DNA from: Leptolyngbya iicbica LK
Lineage (GTDB): Bacteria > Cyanobacteriota > Cyanobacteriia > Phormidesmidales > Phormidesmidaceae
Assembly: GCF_004212215.1 (NCBI RefSeq)
Contig: NZ_QVFV01000002.1
Span: 433,387 to 497,386, forward strand
Reading direction: 5' to 3'
DNA length: 64,000 bases
Shown here: positions 34,836 to 44,071 of the stretch, one piece after another
Position numbering within the stretch: position 1 is the stretch's first letter
Layout of the letters: the number at the start of each line of letters is the position of its first letter
The notes under the pieces: model-generated
What the model saw: only the letters and a program-made list of their open reading frames with translations
What the model was told of the DNA's origin: nothing
The model's database searches: none
Program-made: the position numbers and the translations under genes

Positions 34836-35849
34836 GTGATTAGAGTAGCAATTAATGGTTTTGGGCGGATTGGTCGTAACTTTCTGCGTTGTTGGTTGAC
34901 TCGGGATGACAGTCAACTCGACGTGGTGGCGATTAACGATACGTCTGATCCCCAAACAAATTCCCATCTATTGAAATATGATTCGATGCTGGGTCGCTTG
35001 GATGCAGATGTTCAAGCAGGCGAAGATACGTTGATTGTCAACGGCAAAACGATTAAGTGCTGCTCTGACCGTAATCCCAACAACTTGCCCTGGAAAGCCT
35101 GGGATATCGACCTGGTAATCGAATCCACTGGTGTATTCCGCAGTGCTGAGGGTGCCGGTCGTCACATTGAAGCGGGCGCTAAAAAGGTTCTCATTACGGC
35201 ACCGGGTAAGGGCAGCGGTATCGGCACCTATGTAATGGGTGTCAACCACCAAGATTACGACCCCAGCAAGTTTGATGTGGTGAGTAACGCTAGTTGCACC
35301 ACCAACTGTCTGGCTCCGATTGTTAAGGCTCTGCACGAGAGCTTTGGCATCGTCAAAGGCACCATGACGACGACCCACAGCTACACCGGCGACCAGCGGT
35401 TGTTGGATGCTAGCCACCGTGACCTGCGCCGGGCTCGGGCTGCGGCGCTGAACATTGTGCCGACAACTACAGGTGCTGCTGAGGCAGTCGCGAAAGTGTA
35501 CCCAGCCGTGTCAGGGAAGCTCAACGGCATTGCCTTGCGAGTCCCGACGCCTAACGTGTCGGTGGTTGACTTTGTCGCCCAGATTGAGAAGCCGGCGATC
35601 GCTCAGCAAATCAACGATGCGATGAAAGCTGCGGCAGAAGGCAACCTCAAAGGAATTCTCGGCTACAGCGACCTGCCCTTGGTTTCCATTGACTACCGCA
35701 AGACCGACGAATCTTCGATCGTGGATTCCAGCCTGACCATCGTTTTGGGCGGCGACCTTGTGAAGATTGTGGCCTGGTACGACAATGAGTGGGGCTATAG
35801 CCAACGAGTGGTTGACCTCGCTGAACTCGTGGCCCAAAAGTGGAGCTAA
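34836..35849 (+). CDS. gap2: Glyceraldehyde-3-phosphate dehydrogenase, Calvin-cycle type
   Basis: 337 residues, GTG start ([14 protein letters not shown]...), the length of cyanobacterial Gap2. It reduces 1,3-bisphosphoglycerate with NADPH or NADH in the Calvin cycle and also runs in gluconeogenesis. NAD(P)-binding GFGRIGRN, the cofactor-selecting region [13 protein letters not shown] (the type found in NADP-using enzymes), catalytic Cys154 in SNASCTTNC, and [13 protein letters not shown], all in place. Chloroplast GapA/B have the same arrangement. It is followed by a strong terminator. Confidence 0.96.
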   Translation: MIRVAINGFGRIGRNFLRCWLTRDDSQLDVVAINDTSDPQTNSHLLKYDSMLGRLDADVQAGEDTLIVNGKTIKCCSDRNPNNLPWKAWDIDLVIESTGVFRSAEGAGRHIEAGAKKVLITAPGKGSGIGTYVMGVNHQDYDPSKFDVVSNASCTTNCLAPIVKALHESFGIVKGTMTTTHSYTGDQRLLDASHRDLRRARAAALNIVPTTTGAAEAVAKVYPAVSGKLNGIALRVPTPNVSVVDFVAQIEKPAIAQQINDAMKAAAEGNLKGILGYSDLPLVSIDYRKTDESSIVDSSLTIVLGGDLVKIVAWYDNEWGYSQRVVDLAELVAQKWS

Positions 35850-35902
35850 GTCGTTCTTGGGCATGAGCGATCGCTCATGCCACAGGCCAATAAACATATA
35901 GG

Positions 35903-35941
35903 GAACCCGGTGCTAGAAAATCTAGCACCGGGTTCTTTGTT
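35903..35941 (+). terminator. Terminator of gap2
   Basis: GAACCCGGTGCTAGA, loop AAA, TCTAGCACCGGGTTC (a perfect 15-bp stem), followed by TTTGTT, about 55 bases after the stop. Confidence 0.9.
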
Positions 35942-36058
35942 CATTAGATATGTAATGGGCTATTTAAGCTAGGCACCGTCTGCATCATTGGTGCTTTGCC
36001 ACCAGCAGATCATCAATAAGTCGCTAGCGGCGAACCACAGATTTAAGGTCCGCTAGGC

Positions 36059-36613
36059 TTACCGTAGTTTTTGTTTGATAAAGGCTAAAATCTTGGCGGT
36101 CTGGGCCTTGAGTTGAGCGACCTCACCCTCCAGTTTGGCCACCTTTGCCTTCAGTGCGGCTACCTCAGCGGCATCGCTACCATCGCTCGCTGTCGGGGCT
36201 GCTGTGGATGCAGCGGTAGCGGCCTTAGGCCTCGGCTTGCGAGCTTTTGCCATCGCTTTTTTGATGGCTTCAATCAGTTCTTTTTGCTCAAATGGTTTTT
36301 GAATAAACTCAAAAAACTCAAACGGCTCAGTAATTTTTTCGGTAACTTCTTCTTTACGCCCTGACATCAGCACCAGCGGAATATGCTGTAACTCTGGCTG
36401 AGATTGAATTTCTTGGAACACTTCCCAACCACTTTTGCGAGGAAGCAAAAAATCCAACATGATCAGATTGGGGCGCTGATCGCGAATTGCATCCAGTCCC
36501 TCGACGCCGTCTTTGGCTTCTATGACTTCAAAGTTGCCCTGGGGCAACATATCCCGAACGCGCATGCGAATTACGCGACTGTCATCGATCACCAAAATTT
36601 TGTGCGTTGCCAC
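36059..36613 (-). CDS. Response regulator with Ala-rich coiled-coil tail
   Basis: 184 residues, GTG at 36613 (GTGGCAACGCAC...) preceded by AGGAG at six-base spacing, which decides the start. CheY-like receiver (1-120) with acidic pocket D10-D11, phosphate-accepting D54, S84 and K106 in QKPFEQ. A linker of Ala/Pro/Lys (KARKPRPKAATAASTAAPTA) leads to a C-terminal coiled coil (ALKAKVAKLEGEVAQLKAQTAK). No DNA-binding domain, so the output is likely protein-protein. It resembles small PatA-type or type-IV-pilus regulators only in length. Confidence 0.87.
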   Translation of the reverse strand: MATHKILVIDDSRVIRMRVRDMLPQGNFEVIEAKDGVEGLDAIRDQRPNLIMLDFLLPRKSGWEVFQEIQSQPELQHIPLVLMSGRKEEVTEKITEPFEFFEFIQKPFEQKELIEAIKKAMAKARKPRPKAATAASTAAPTASDGSDAAEVAALKAKVAKLEGEVAQLKAQTAKILAFIKQKLR

Positions 36614-37201
36614 GGTTGACTCCTGTGCGGTAAAGATGCGGTTGGCTAGTCAATAACTCCAACACTAGCGCTTGCTCATACAACTGATTTCAACCATTAC
36701 CATGCTTGTGGGTAACAATTGTCATCCTCTGATCCACAGGTCTATCAATAGTGGAATCAGGAGGCCATGTACAGCAAATAGTAACGAAGTTTTTGATATC
36801 TAGAGTGAGAGATCTTGAAAATTTGTAGATGCCCTGCCGGAGAGTAGCTCCGGTAAGCAAGGCCAATGTAGACCCGTCCATTGTGGTGCAGCACAACCGT
36901 AGACAAACCCTGCCCCTTTGAACTGGCCTTTTGTTACAGCCAGTGATGCTGTGCCGTGGTCCCTATACGCCCTGATTTTGCATTCTCTAGAGTGCCCAAT
37001 CCCGTCTCTGACTATCTTTTATGATGAAGGTGACATCTGCCCCTTGGCGGCTGATGGGGCATGGATGCAACAGGCTAGCCGATCTCCTTGCCACTGGGCG
37101 ATCGCGGCTTGGGGCAAATCATGCGGTCACGATTTACCGTCTTCATCCCCATAGCCGACCCAAAACTTGCTACTTTGACGTCCTCTTTGAAATTGTGCGT
37201 A
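36614..37201. other. Intergenic region between response regulator and lipA
   Basis: About 590 bases between divergent starts. It has a small hairpin CCGGAG-AGTA-GCTCCGG near 36838-36856 and no credible gene. The lipA frame is open back to 37088 but the additional codons do not look like protein. Confidence 0.45.
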
Positions 37202-38089
37202 ATGTCCTCTTCTACCCGTGAATTGATCAACCTGCCGCCCTGGTTACGGCCTTCCATCGGCAAAGCTAGTGACCTCTCGACCGTACAGCGCATTATCAAA
37301 CAACGCGGCATCCACACAATTTGTGAAGAGGGGCGGTGTCCCAATCGGGGTGAGTGTTATAGCAACAAAACGGCCACCTTTTTGCTAATGGGGCCGACAT
37401 GTACTCGTTCCTGTGCCTTTTGCCAGGTCGATAAAGGTCATGCCCCCATGCCGCTCGATCCAGATGAACCCAGCAAAGTCGCTGAGTCTGTCGCCTTACT
37501 CGATTTGAAGTATGTGGTGCTAACTTCGGTGGCGCGCGATGACTTGTCAGATAAAGGGGCGAGTTGGTTTGTCAAAACGATGCAGGCGATTCGCGATCGC
37601 ACACCAGACACTGAAATTGAAGTGCTGACCCCGGATTTTTGGGGCGGCGACAATGCCGCGATGCAACAACGCCAGCGCGTAGAGACCGTCACTCAAGCAG
37701 CTCCCGCTTGTTATAACCACAATGTGGAGACGGTTCGCCGCTTGCAAAATCCCGTACGACGGGGCGGACGATACGATCGCTCGCTAGCAGTCTTGCGCTA
37801 CGTCAAATCGGCGAACCCCGCCATCCCCACTAAGTCTGGGCTGATGTTGGGACACGGAGAAACTGAAGCGGAAATCATTGCCACGTTAGAAGATCTTCGC
37901 GCGGTGGACTGCGATCGCGTCACGCTGGGGCAATACATGCGCCCCTCACTCGCCCATTTGCCAGTGCAAAAATATTGGACGCCCGCTGAATTTGAGCGGC
38001 TAGGTGAAGTCGCGCGATCGCTGGGATTTGCCCATGTGCGCTCTGGTCCCCTGGTGCGCAGTTCCTATCACGCGGGTGAAGCCCCGTAA
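37202..38089 (+). CDS. lipA: Lipoyl synthase
   Basis: 295 residues from the ATG at 37202 ([10 protein letters not shown]...). Radical SAM enzyme inserting two sulfurs into octanoyl-lysine. Two [4Fe-4S] sites are seen: the auxiliary cluster CxxxxCxxxxxC (C41, C46, C52 in [13 protein letters not shown]) and the radical SAM triad CxxxCxxC (C67, C71, C74 in CTRSCAFC). The auxiliary cluster's fourth ligand is the serine of the C-terminal RSSYHAGE. The upstream in-frame region (37088-37201) contains no family resemblance. It lies 67 bases before pdxJ. Confidence 0.94.
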   Translation: MSSSTRELINLPPWLRPSIGKASDLSTVQRIIKQRGIHTICEEGRCPNRGECYSNKTATFLLMGPTCTRSCAFCQVDKGHAPMPLDPDEPSKVAESVALLDLKYVVLTSVARDDLSDKGASWFVKTMQAIRDRTPDTEIEVLTPDFWGGDNAAMQQRQRVETVTQAAPACYNHNVETVRRLQNPVRRGGRYDRSLAVLRYVKSANPAIPTKSGLMLGHGETEAEIIATLEDLRAVDCDRVTLGQYMRPSLAHLPVQKYWTPAEFERLGEVARSLGFAHVRSGPLVRSSYHAGEAP

Positions 38090-38156
38090 TCGGTTTGGTC
38101 AGGGACCATTTCTCATTACAATCACTACATTGCATGGACTATAGGGGAGATCACCT

Positions 38157-38879
38157 GTGCCCACCTTAGGCGTCAATATTGATCACATTGCGACCATTCG
38201 CCAAGCGCGTCGCACTGTCGAGCCCGATCCAGTAGCGGCAGCGGTGCTAGCAGAACTGGCCGGAGCCGATGGCATCACCGTCCACCTTCGAGAAGATCGC
38301 CGTCATATTCAAGATCGAGATGTGCGCCTGCTACGGCAAACGGTGCGCACTCATCTCAATTTAGAGATGGCGGCCACTGCCGAAATGGTAGAGATTGCCC
38401 TCGACATCAAGCCCGATTACGTGACCTTAGTGCCCGAAAAACGCGAAGAGATTACGACTGAAGGCGGTCTAGACATTGCGGGACAGTGCGATCGCATTAC
38501 CCAAGTCGTCTCTACGTTGCAGGGCGCAGGCATTCCCGTCAGCTTGTTTATTGATGCCGAGCCCGAGCAAATTGCCGCTTCGAAACAAACCACCGCCAGA
38601 TTTGTTGAACTCCATACCGGTCGCTATGCCGAGGCGCAAGGCGAAGCGGAACGGGCTGAGGAACTGAGCTATTTGACCGTAGGCACGAAAGAGGCGATCG
38701 CCGCCGGCCTGCGAGTCAACGCCGGTCACGGACTGACTTATCAAAATACCTATCCCGTTGCCTGCATTGAGGGCATGGAAGAGTTGAACATTGGTCACAC
38801 CATCATTAGTCGAGCGGTCCTGGTCGGTATGGAACGAGCGGTGCGCGAAATGAAACAAGTGATGCGGGGTGATTATTGA
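38157..38879 (+). CDS. pdxJ: Pyridoxine 5'-phosphate synthase
   Basis: 240 residues, GTG at 38157 (GTGCCCACC...). TIM-barrel enzyme joining 1-deoxyxylulose-5-phosphate and 3-amino-2-oxopropyl phosphate to give pyridoxine 5'-phosphate in the DXP-dependent vitamin B6 route. Signature [15 protein letters not shown] at the N-terminus, the active-site glutamate and histidine in [22 protein letters not shown], and [11 protein letters not shown]. pdxA and dxs are not in the window. It follows lipA closely and may share its transcript. Confidence 0.95.
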   Translation: MPTLGVNIDHIATIRQARRTVEPDPVAAAVLAELAGADGITVHLREDRRHIQDRDVRLLRQTVRTHLNLEMAATAEMVEIALDIKPDYVTLVPEKREEITTEGGLDIAGQCDRITQVVSTLQGAGIPVSLFIDAEPEQIAASKQTTARFVELHTGRYAEAQGEAERAEELSYLTVGTKEAIAAGLRVNAGHGLTYQNTYPVACIEGMEELNIGHTIISRAVLVGMERAVREMKQVMRGDY

Positions 38880-39084
38880 GTGTGAGAGGGCATGGACAGA
38901 AGGATGATGAGTGCAGAGTACGGCCTCGGATTCTGGCACGGCTGACTTGACGATTAGGCTATCAGTTTGTTGAACGGAGTCCGTCCCGAACTCGTCTTCA
39001 CATCACTTTACGCCTCGAGACTACACGGCCATCAACCTTCTATGGGAGAATTTTGACTCTAGGTGGTTGTTTACCCAAAGGACC

Positions 39085-39414
39085 ATGAAAACTTACTACT
39101 ACCTTGTTGCCAGCCAAAAATTTCTGCTCGAAGAAGAACCCCTTGATGAGGTGCTGCGCGAGCGCCGTCGCCACTATCAAGAACAAGAAAAAGAGATTGA
39201 TTTCTGGCTGGTTAAGCAGCCTGCCTTCCTAGACAGCGAAGGATTTAGCGAGATTAAAAGTCGCTGTCCACAACCCGCTGCCGCTGTGATCTCAACGGAT
39301 AAGACTGTCATTACTTGGCTGAAGCTCCGGTTAGAGTATGTGATCACAGGGGAATTTCAGGCGCCGACGCCGACGCTGCCCGATCCCCTGGCTTCGTTAG
39401 AACCTGTGGCCTAA
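39085..39414 (+). CDS. ycf54: Ycf54, factor of the Mg-protoporphyrin IX monomethyl ester cyclase
   Basis: 109 residues from the ATG at 39085 (MKTYYYLVASQKFLLEEEPL...). The family pattern YYY(x)ASQKFLLEEEP, EVLRERRR, EKEIDFW, LRLEYVITGEF and the ending DPLASLE is all present; the length matches cyanobacterial and plant members. Ycf54 (also listed as DUF2488) is needed for stability and activity of the oxidative cyclase that makes ring E of chlorophyll. The frame is open back to 39067 with a TTG, but ATG is preferred. It lies upstream of murG on the same strand. Confidence 0.95.
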   Translation: MKTYYYLVASQKFLLEEEPLDEVLRERRRHYQEQEKEIDFWLVKQPAFLDSEGFSEIKSRCPQPAAAVISTDKTVITWLKLRLEYVITGEFQAPTPTLPDPLASLEPVA

Positions 39415-39561
39415 AGGCCCCACCACTATGAGGGGGAGCGGTCAAGTCAGGCCAACCATCAGTCCTCGCATCATCGCTCCAAGCTGAACGCAGGCTTGAC
39501 CACTTTTGCTGAGGGCGGTCAAGTCTGCGGCTTTCTTTGTTTGTATTCAGAGCGCGTCATT

Positions 39562-40629
39562 GTGTCAGAGACTCCTAAAAAACTGCTGATTGCTGCGAGT
39601 GGCACTGGGGGGCACCTCTTTCCCGCGATCGCAACGGCAGAGCAATTGCCTGAGTATGAGATCGAATGGCTAGGTGTCCCCGATCGCCTGGAAACCGAGT
39701 TGGTGCCGCAGCAATATTCCCTACACACGGTGCGGCTCGGCGGCTTTCAGGGACGACTGGGACTGGGCTCGCTGCGGCTGCTCAGCCAAGTTTTGCAAGC
39801 CACGTTGCAAGTTCGTCAACTGCTGCAGCGCGAACGCTTTGATGGGGTTTTTACCACAGGTGGCTATATTGCCGCCCCCGCGATTCTCGCGGCCCGATCG
39901 CTGGGGCTGCCGGCCATTTTGCACGAGTCGAATGCGTTGCCCGGTAAAGTTACTCGCTGGCTCAGTCCCTGGTGTTCGCTCGTAGCGCTGGGGTTTGAAG
40001 CGGCGACCAGTCATTTACCTAAAGCCAATAGCGTAGTAGTAGGCACCCCAGTGCGATCGCAGTTTCTCACCAATCATGAGTTGCCTACAGACCTAACGCT
40101 GCCACCCGAGGCTCCGGTCATTCTCGTCGTGGGGGGCAGCCAGGGTGCCGTCGCGGTTAATCAGCTGGTGCGGACCGCTGCCCCGGCTTGGTTTGAGGCC
40201 GGGGCTTGGGTCATCCATCAAACCGGTACCAATGACGAGGCGGCCGATAGCTTGCAGCACGACCACTATATCCATCGCCCCTTTTTTGAGGCGATGGCCG
40301 GATTGTATCAGCGGGCTGATGTGGTTATCAGTCGGGCCGGGGCAGGCACCCTGACCGAATTAGCCTTTACCCAGACACCGTCGGTACTGATTCCTTATCC
40401 TTTTGCGGCAGAAGATCATCAGGCCTATAATGCGGCGGCATTCGCCGCGGCGAATGCCGCGCTGGTCTGTCGGCAGGCCGATTTGACGCCGATTGCTTTG
40501 CAAGACATGGTGTTGACCCTGATTCATAACCCTGAGCGGCGAGCCCAGATGGCCGCCGCTGCCGCCAGTTTGGCGATTCCCGATAGTGCTGAGCAACTGG
40601 CCAACTTGATTCGCCAAACGCTGACATAA
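39562..40629 (+). CDS. murG: UDP-GlcNAc: lipid I N-acetylglucosaminyltransferase
   Basis: 355 residues from the GTG at 39562 (MSETPKKLLIAAS...); the frame is open to 39496 but the extra 22 residues are not conserved-looking. Adds GlcNAc to lipid I to form lipid II on the inner face of the membrane. The G-loops are visible: GTGGHLFPA (N-terminal), TTGGYIAAPA, and VGGSQGAVA in the C-terminal domain; SRAGAGTLTE and the donor segment PYPFAAEDHQAYNA are conserved. It follows ycf54 by 150 bases. Confidence 0.95.
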   Translation: MSETPKKLLIAASGTGGHLFPAIATAEQLPEYEIEWLGVPDRLETELVPQQYSLHTVRLGGFQGRLGLGSLRLLSQVLQATLQVRQLLQRERFDGVFTTGGYIAAPAILAARSLGLPAILHESNALPGKVTRWLSPWCSLVALGFEAATSHLPKANSVVVGTPVRSQFLTNHELPTDLTLPPEAPVILVVGGSQGAVAVNQLVRTAAPAWFEAGAWVIHQTGTNDEAADSLQHDHYIHRPFFEAMAGLYQRADVVISRAGAGTLTELAFTQTPSVLIPYPFAAEDHQAYNAAAFAAANAALVCRQADLTPIALQDMVLTLIHNPERRAQMAAAAASLAIPDSAEQLANLIRQTLT

Positions 40630-40673
40630 CTTGGGAGATCTCTGCAAAAGAAATTACCCGAAAGAAGATGCGG

Positions 40674-40759
40674 CATAGGTTACGGTTGACGTCAGGAAAC
40701 CCAACAGCATCAAGGATTCAAGCATGTTGGGTCTCGTTCCTCGACACCAACCTACGATG
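40674..40759. repeat. Palindromic TGTTGGGT-type element
   Basis: The arm at 40674-40706 (CATAGGTTACGGTTG...CCCAACA) pairs with 40724-40759 (TGTTGGGTCTCG...CACCAACCTACG) with few mismatches and a loop of about 18 bases. The consensus TGTTGGGTTTCGTTCCTCAA-like repeat occurs in many cyanobacteria (recalled, not checked). Confidence 0.65.
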
Positions 40760-40968
40760 GGAAATTTATTTCTAGAGAACACCTTGAATCGAGTATGAAG
40801 ATTTAATTTGCTACGTTTGCCTCAATAATTGATGGCGGCGGCCTTTGTTAGCCTGCTATTGGGGGCCATAGGTTTCCTTGCAAATGCTTGCCAGACGGTG
40901 ATTTTGCCCTTTACCAAGCCAGTTGATACCGTTAACAGCGAGACTCCGCGATCGCGGCTGTGGGGAGA

Positions 40969-40995
40969 TTGACACGATAGTGTAAACTGTATGAG
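40969..40995 (+). promoter_or_regulatory. Possible promoter of rbp
   Basis: TTGACA at 40969-40974 and TATGAG at 40990-40995 with a 15-base spacer (short). This would give a leader of about 100 bases before the rbp ATG. Confidence 0.35.
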
Positions 40996-41106
40996 GTTTC
41001 GGTGGTTGAGTGTCCGCTAGTTTTGGGATTTCGTTCTCTGGCTTTTGGTTCGATAGCTTATCCCCGTATTCCGTTTTGTCTTTTATTTTGCTTGCGAGGT
41101 TGGGCT

Positions 41107-41394
41107 ATGACCGTTTATGTAGGGAACCTTTCCTACAGCGCCACCGAAGATGATCTCAATGAAGTTTTCAAAGAGTACGGTAGCGTCAAGAGAATTCAAG
41201 TCCCCACTGATCGGGAAACCGGTCGGATGCGTGGATTTGCGTTCGTGGAGATGTCTGATGATGCCGAAGAAGATAAGGCAATTGAAGATCTCGATGGAGC
41301 TGAGTGGATGGGCCGCACCCTAAAGGTGAATAAGGCTCGTCCTCGCACGGAACGTAAACCTTCTGGTGGTGGCGGCTGGGGTGGTCGTGGTTAA
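41107..41394 (+). CDS. rbp: RRM-type RNA-binding protein
   Basis: 95 residues from the ATG at 41107 (MTVYVGNLSYS...); upstream in-frame codons to 41002 look like leader. One RRM domain with RNP2 VYVGNL and RNP1 RGFAFVEM, then a short Gly-rich tail (SGGGGWGGRG). Cyanobacterial Rbp proteins of this kind are cold-induced in many species and have been studied in membrane-targeting of certain photosynthetic mRNAs. Its next gene is rpsU, an arrangement known for the rbp genes of Anabaena. A terminator lies between the two. Confidence 0.93.
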   Translation: MTVYVGNLSYSATEDDLNEVFKEYGSVKRIQVPTDRETGRMRGFAFVEMSDDAEEDKAIEDLDGAEWMGRTLKVNKARPRTERKPSGGGGWGGRG

Positions 41395-41441
41395 CCGCGA
41401 TCGCTGATTCAGCTAGCATTCATTCAGATTATTCACCCTTG

Positions 41442-41482
41442 AGAGGACAAAGGGGACTTTGCCCCTTCTGTCCTCTTCTTTT
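41442..41482 (+). terminator. Terminator between rbp and rpsU
   Basis: GAGGACAAAGGGG, loop ACTTTG, CCCCTTCTGTCCTC, then TTCTTTTTGC. It may allow partial read-through into rpsU, which has its own strong ribosome site. Confidence 0.85.
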
Positions 41483-41519
41483 TGCTTTAAAATAGAAGTT
41501 TTGAATAGGAGGCAACTGC

Positions 41520-41711
41520 ATGGCCCAAGTGGTACTCGGAGAACACGAACATCTAGAATCGGCACTACGGCGATTTAAGCGCAAGGTTTCTAGTGCTGGC
41601 ATTTTTGCCGACATGAAAAAGAAGCGACATTTTGAAACTCCCGCTGAAAAGCGCAAGCGGAAAGAAGTGGCTAGACGCCGTCAGAGAAGACGGATGCGCC
41701 GCCAGAGCTAG
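41520..41711 (+). CDS. rpsU: 30S ribosomal protein S21
   Basis: 63 residues, ATG at 41520 with AGGAGG eight bases upstream. Small basic protein of the 30S platform near the anti-Shine-Dalgarno end of 16S r[21 protein letters not shown] and the Arg-rich tail [12 protein letters not shown] are characteristic of S21. Downstream of rbp as in other cyanobacteria. Confidence 0.95.
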   Translation: MAQVVLGEHEHLESALRRFKRKVSSAGIFADMKKKRHFETPAEKRKRKEVARRRQRRRMRRQS

Positions 41712-41748
41712 ACTCAACGCTAGCCGTAACCGTATTAGATATTCACCG

Positions 41749-41806
41749 CAGAAGCTCTCATGTAATGAGACAAACCTTCGGGTTTGTTGGGTGGGAGCTT
41801 CTGTTT
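41749..41806 (+). terminator. Terminator of rpsU
   Basis: Outer stem AGAAGCTC (41750-41757) with GAGCTTCT, and an inner hairpin ACAAACC-TTCG-GGTTTGT, followed by GTTTGTGTG. The T-run is weak. Confidence 0.6.
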
Positions 41807-41834
41807 GTGTGTTGAGATTTTATAAGAAAGATAT

Positions 41835-42566
41835 TTACTGTAGCGTTAGCTCGTCACAGATCCGTTGAAACGCCACATTGGGCTCATCGGCTTGCGTGAT
41901 GGGGCGGCCAATCACTAGATAATTTGCCCCAGCCGCGATCGCTTCCTGGGGCGTCATCACCCGCCGTTGATCACCCGCTTGTGCCCAATTGGGCCGCACC
42001 CCCGGACACACCAATAACCAATCAGCCCCGCAGCAGCGCCGCAGCAACTCCGCTTCGTGGGGCGAACAGACACTCCCCGCTAAACCGGCCTGTTGTGACA
42101 GGAGCGCCATTTGCAGCGCATAGTCAGATAGCTCTAGCGGTATTTTGAGATCAAAGGCGAGCGATCGCGCATCAATGCTGGTTAATACCGTCACGGCAAT
42201 CAGTTGGGGCGCCACCATGCCCGCCGCCACCGCGCCTTCAGTGGCTGCTTGCTGCGATGCCTGGAGTGCTGCCAAGCCCGCTGGGGCGTGTACGGTCACC
42301 AGATCCACGCCATAACGCCCCGCTGCCCGACAAGCCCCCGCCATCGTGTTGGGGATATCGTGAAATTTGAGATCCAGAAAGATGCGCTTGCCCTGTTCCT
42401 TTAGATAAGTCAGGATTTCTGGCCCGCTACTGACAAACAACTCTAGCCCAACCTTCCAAAAGGTAACGGTAGGGATATCGTCGATTAACCGCCTAGCAGA
42501 CTCAGCATCGGGCACATCGAGCGGCACAATAATGCGCTCGGCAGGGGCATTCAAACACTGGAGCAT
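41835..42566 (-). CDS. pyrF: Orotidine 5'-phosphate decarboxylase
   Basis: 243 residues, ATG at 42566. Last step of UMP synthesis. TIM barrel with [16 protein letters not shown] at the start and the catalytic tetrad region [15 protein letters not shown], which includes the Asp-x-Lys-x-x-Asp motif. Other conserved elements: VTVHAPAG and [17 protein letters not shown]. Only 51 bases downstream of tyrS on the same strand, so the two are probably co-transcribed. Confidence 0.96.
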   Translation of the reverse strand: MLQCLNAPAERIIVPLDVPDAESARRLIDDIPTVTFWKVGLELFVSSGPEILTYLKEQGKRIFLDLKFHDIPNTMAGACRAAGRYGVDLVTVHAPAGLAALQASQQAATEGAVAAGMVAPQLIAVTVLTSIDARSLAFDLKIPLELSDYALQMALLSQQAGLAGSVCSPHEAELLRRCCGADWLLVCPGVRPNWAQAGDQRRVMTPQEAIAAGANYLVIGRPITQADEPNVAFQRICDELTLQ

Positions 42567-42617
42567 ATTCCGTCACTCACTCGTTTTCGCCAACACCATA
42601 CCAACGAAACCCGTTGG

Positions 42618-43832
42618 CTATTTCACGAGACGAATAAACTTTTTCTTGCCGACCTGGAGAACTTTGTCGTACAGCGCGTTTGGCGTTTCAAAAACCAGGT
42701 TGGGATCGGAGAGGCGATCGCCTTCCAACTTCACCGCACCCCCTTGAATTTGGCGGCGGGCTTCGCTGCTGCTGGCACACAATGGCGTCGTGCCCAACAG
42801 GTAGAACGCCTTAGCCGGGAAATTGACCTCGCTAAGGGAAAACTCCGGCACGCTCTCGGCTGCACCACCGCCCTGGACTAGATTCACCGCGTCCGTTTGG
42901 GCCTGTTGCGCCGCCGCCTCACCATGAAATTGACGAGTTACGTCGAGGGCAAGGAGCTTTTGGCGATCGCGAGGATTTTCCGGCAACTCCGCCAGCGGCA
43001 GCCGCGTCAGGAGTTCAAAATACTGCTCAATCAAATTGTCGGGCGTCTTTTCCAGTTTGGAATACATGGTGAGCGGGTCTTCTTGCAGGCCCACATAATT
43101 CCCCAGCGACTTCGACATTTTTTGGGCACCATCGGTGCCCAGCAGCAACGGCAACAACATGCCAAACTGCGGCTCCAGGCCAAAATGTCGCTGGAGGTCA
43201 CGGCCCACCGCAATGTTGAACTTCTGATCAGTCCCCCCCAATTCGATGTCGGCTTTCACCGCCACCGAGTCATACCCCTGCATCAGCGGATAGAAAAATT
43301 CATGGAGAAAGACGGGCGTCCCTTTCTCATATCGCTCGGCAAAGCCTTCTTTCGCCAGCATTTGACCGACGGTCATCGTGGCAAACAGCTCTAGGATTTG
43401 GCTCAAATCAAGATCAGACAACCACTCCGAGTTGTAGCGAATTTCCAGACGCCCCGGCGTGTCAAAGTCGAGAATGGGCCGTACTTGCTCCAGATAAGTG
43501 GCCGCATTCGCCTTGACCTCGGCTTCGGTGAGTTGCTTACGCACCTCTGATTTGCCTGTGGGGTCGCCAATACGAGCGGTGAAGTCGCCGATGATGAGCA
43601 CTGCGGTGTGCCCCGCATCTTGAAAGGCCCGCAGTTTACGCACCGGAATGCTATGCCCCACATGGATTTCGGCCCCGGTAGGATCGATGCCGAGCTTCAC
43701 CCGCAAGGGGCGATCGCATTGTGCCAGCCGCGCCCGCAAATTTTCGTGTGGATTGTCCGCATCGGGCTGATCCGGAAAGACCTCCGTCACGCCGCGATAA
43801 ATCCATTGCAAATCGTCCGAAAGTTGACCCAT
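42618..43832 (-). CDS. tyrS: Tyrosyl-tRNA synthetase
   Basis: 404 residues, ATG at 43832. Class Ic synthetase. The HIGH-like signature is [11 protein letters not shown] with the insertion [12 protein letters not shown], the KMSKS loop is [12 protein letters not shown], and an S4 RNA-binding domain closes the C-terminus ([16 protein letters not shown]). It belongs to the longer form of bacterial TyrRS (about 400 residues), not the E. coli type. It precedes pyrF. Confidence 0.96.
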   Translation of the reverse strand: MGQLSDDLQWIYRGVTEVFPDQPDADNPHENLRARLAQCDRPLRVKLGIDPTGAEIHVGHSIPVRKLRAFQDAGHTAVLIIGDFTARIGDPTGKSEVRKQLTEAEVKANAATYLEQVRPILDFDTPGRLEIRYNSEWLSDLDLSQILELFATMTVGQMLAKEGFAERYEKGTPVFLHEFFYPLMQGYDSVAVKADIELGGTDQKFNIAVGRDLQRHFGLEPQFGMLLPLLLGTDGAQKMSKSLGNYVGLQEDPLTMYSKLEKTPDNLIEQYFELLTRLPLAELPENPRDRQKLLALDVTRQFHGEAAAQQAQTDAVNLVQGGGAAESVPEFSLSEVNFPAKAFYLLGTTPLCASSSEARRQIQGGAVKLEGDRLSDPNLVFETPNALYDKVLQVGKKKFIRLVK

Positions 43833-44071
43833 AGCTCCTCAAAAAGATCCTCATGCCCACTGCTTCAGCTCATCGTTTGCGCCGACCGCGATCGCCTGCG
43901 CGCTCATTGCCCAACGTTCTCTATAAAGAACTCAAAATAAAGTGGCAGCCGCTGAATTCCTGCCTTATCCTGTTGCCAGTTGTTTTTTTGCTGACCATTT
44001 TTAAGTCAGACTTCTATAATTACAAGACTCTGAACCGTTGAATACCCTTACCGTAAATCGCGTGGCCTATC

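Larger units (their letters stand above)
40630..41106. other. Palindrome-bearing region and leader of rbp
   Basis: About 480 bases between murG and rbp. Holds the palindromic element at 40674-40759 and, near 40969, a possible promoter for rbp. No gene seen. Confidence 0.5.

Noticed and set aside
36838-36856. Short hairpin CCGGAG-AGTA-GCTCCGG as a small RNA or terminator
   Set aside because: Stem of about six to seven pairs without a T-run on either strand; too weak to call.
37088-37201. N-terminal extension of lipA to an upstream start
   Set aside because: The 38 extra codons show no family resemblance; ATG at 37202 gives the usual LipA length.
43853-44041. 62-codon rightward frame with a hydrophobic tail between tyrS and the PBP gene
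   Set aside because: Has a plausible membrane-like end (LNSCLILLPVVFLLTIF) but no ribosome site, basic disordered start, and no recognisable family; left as not supported.
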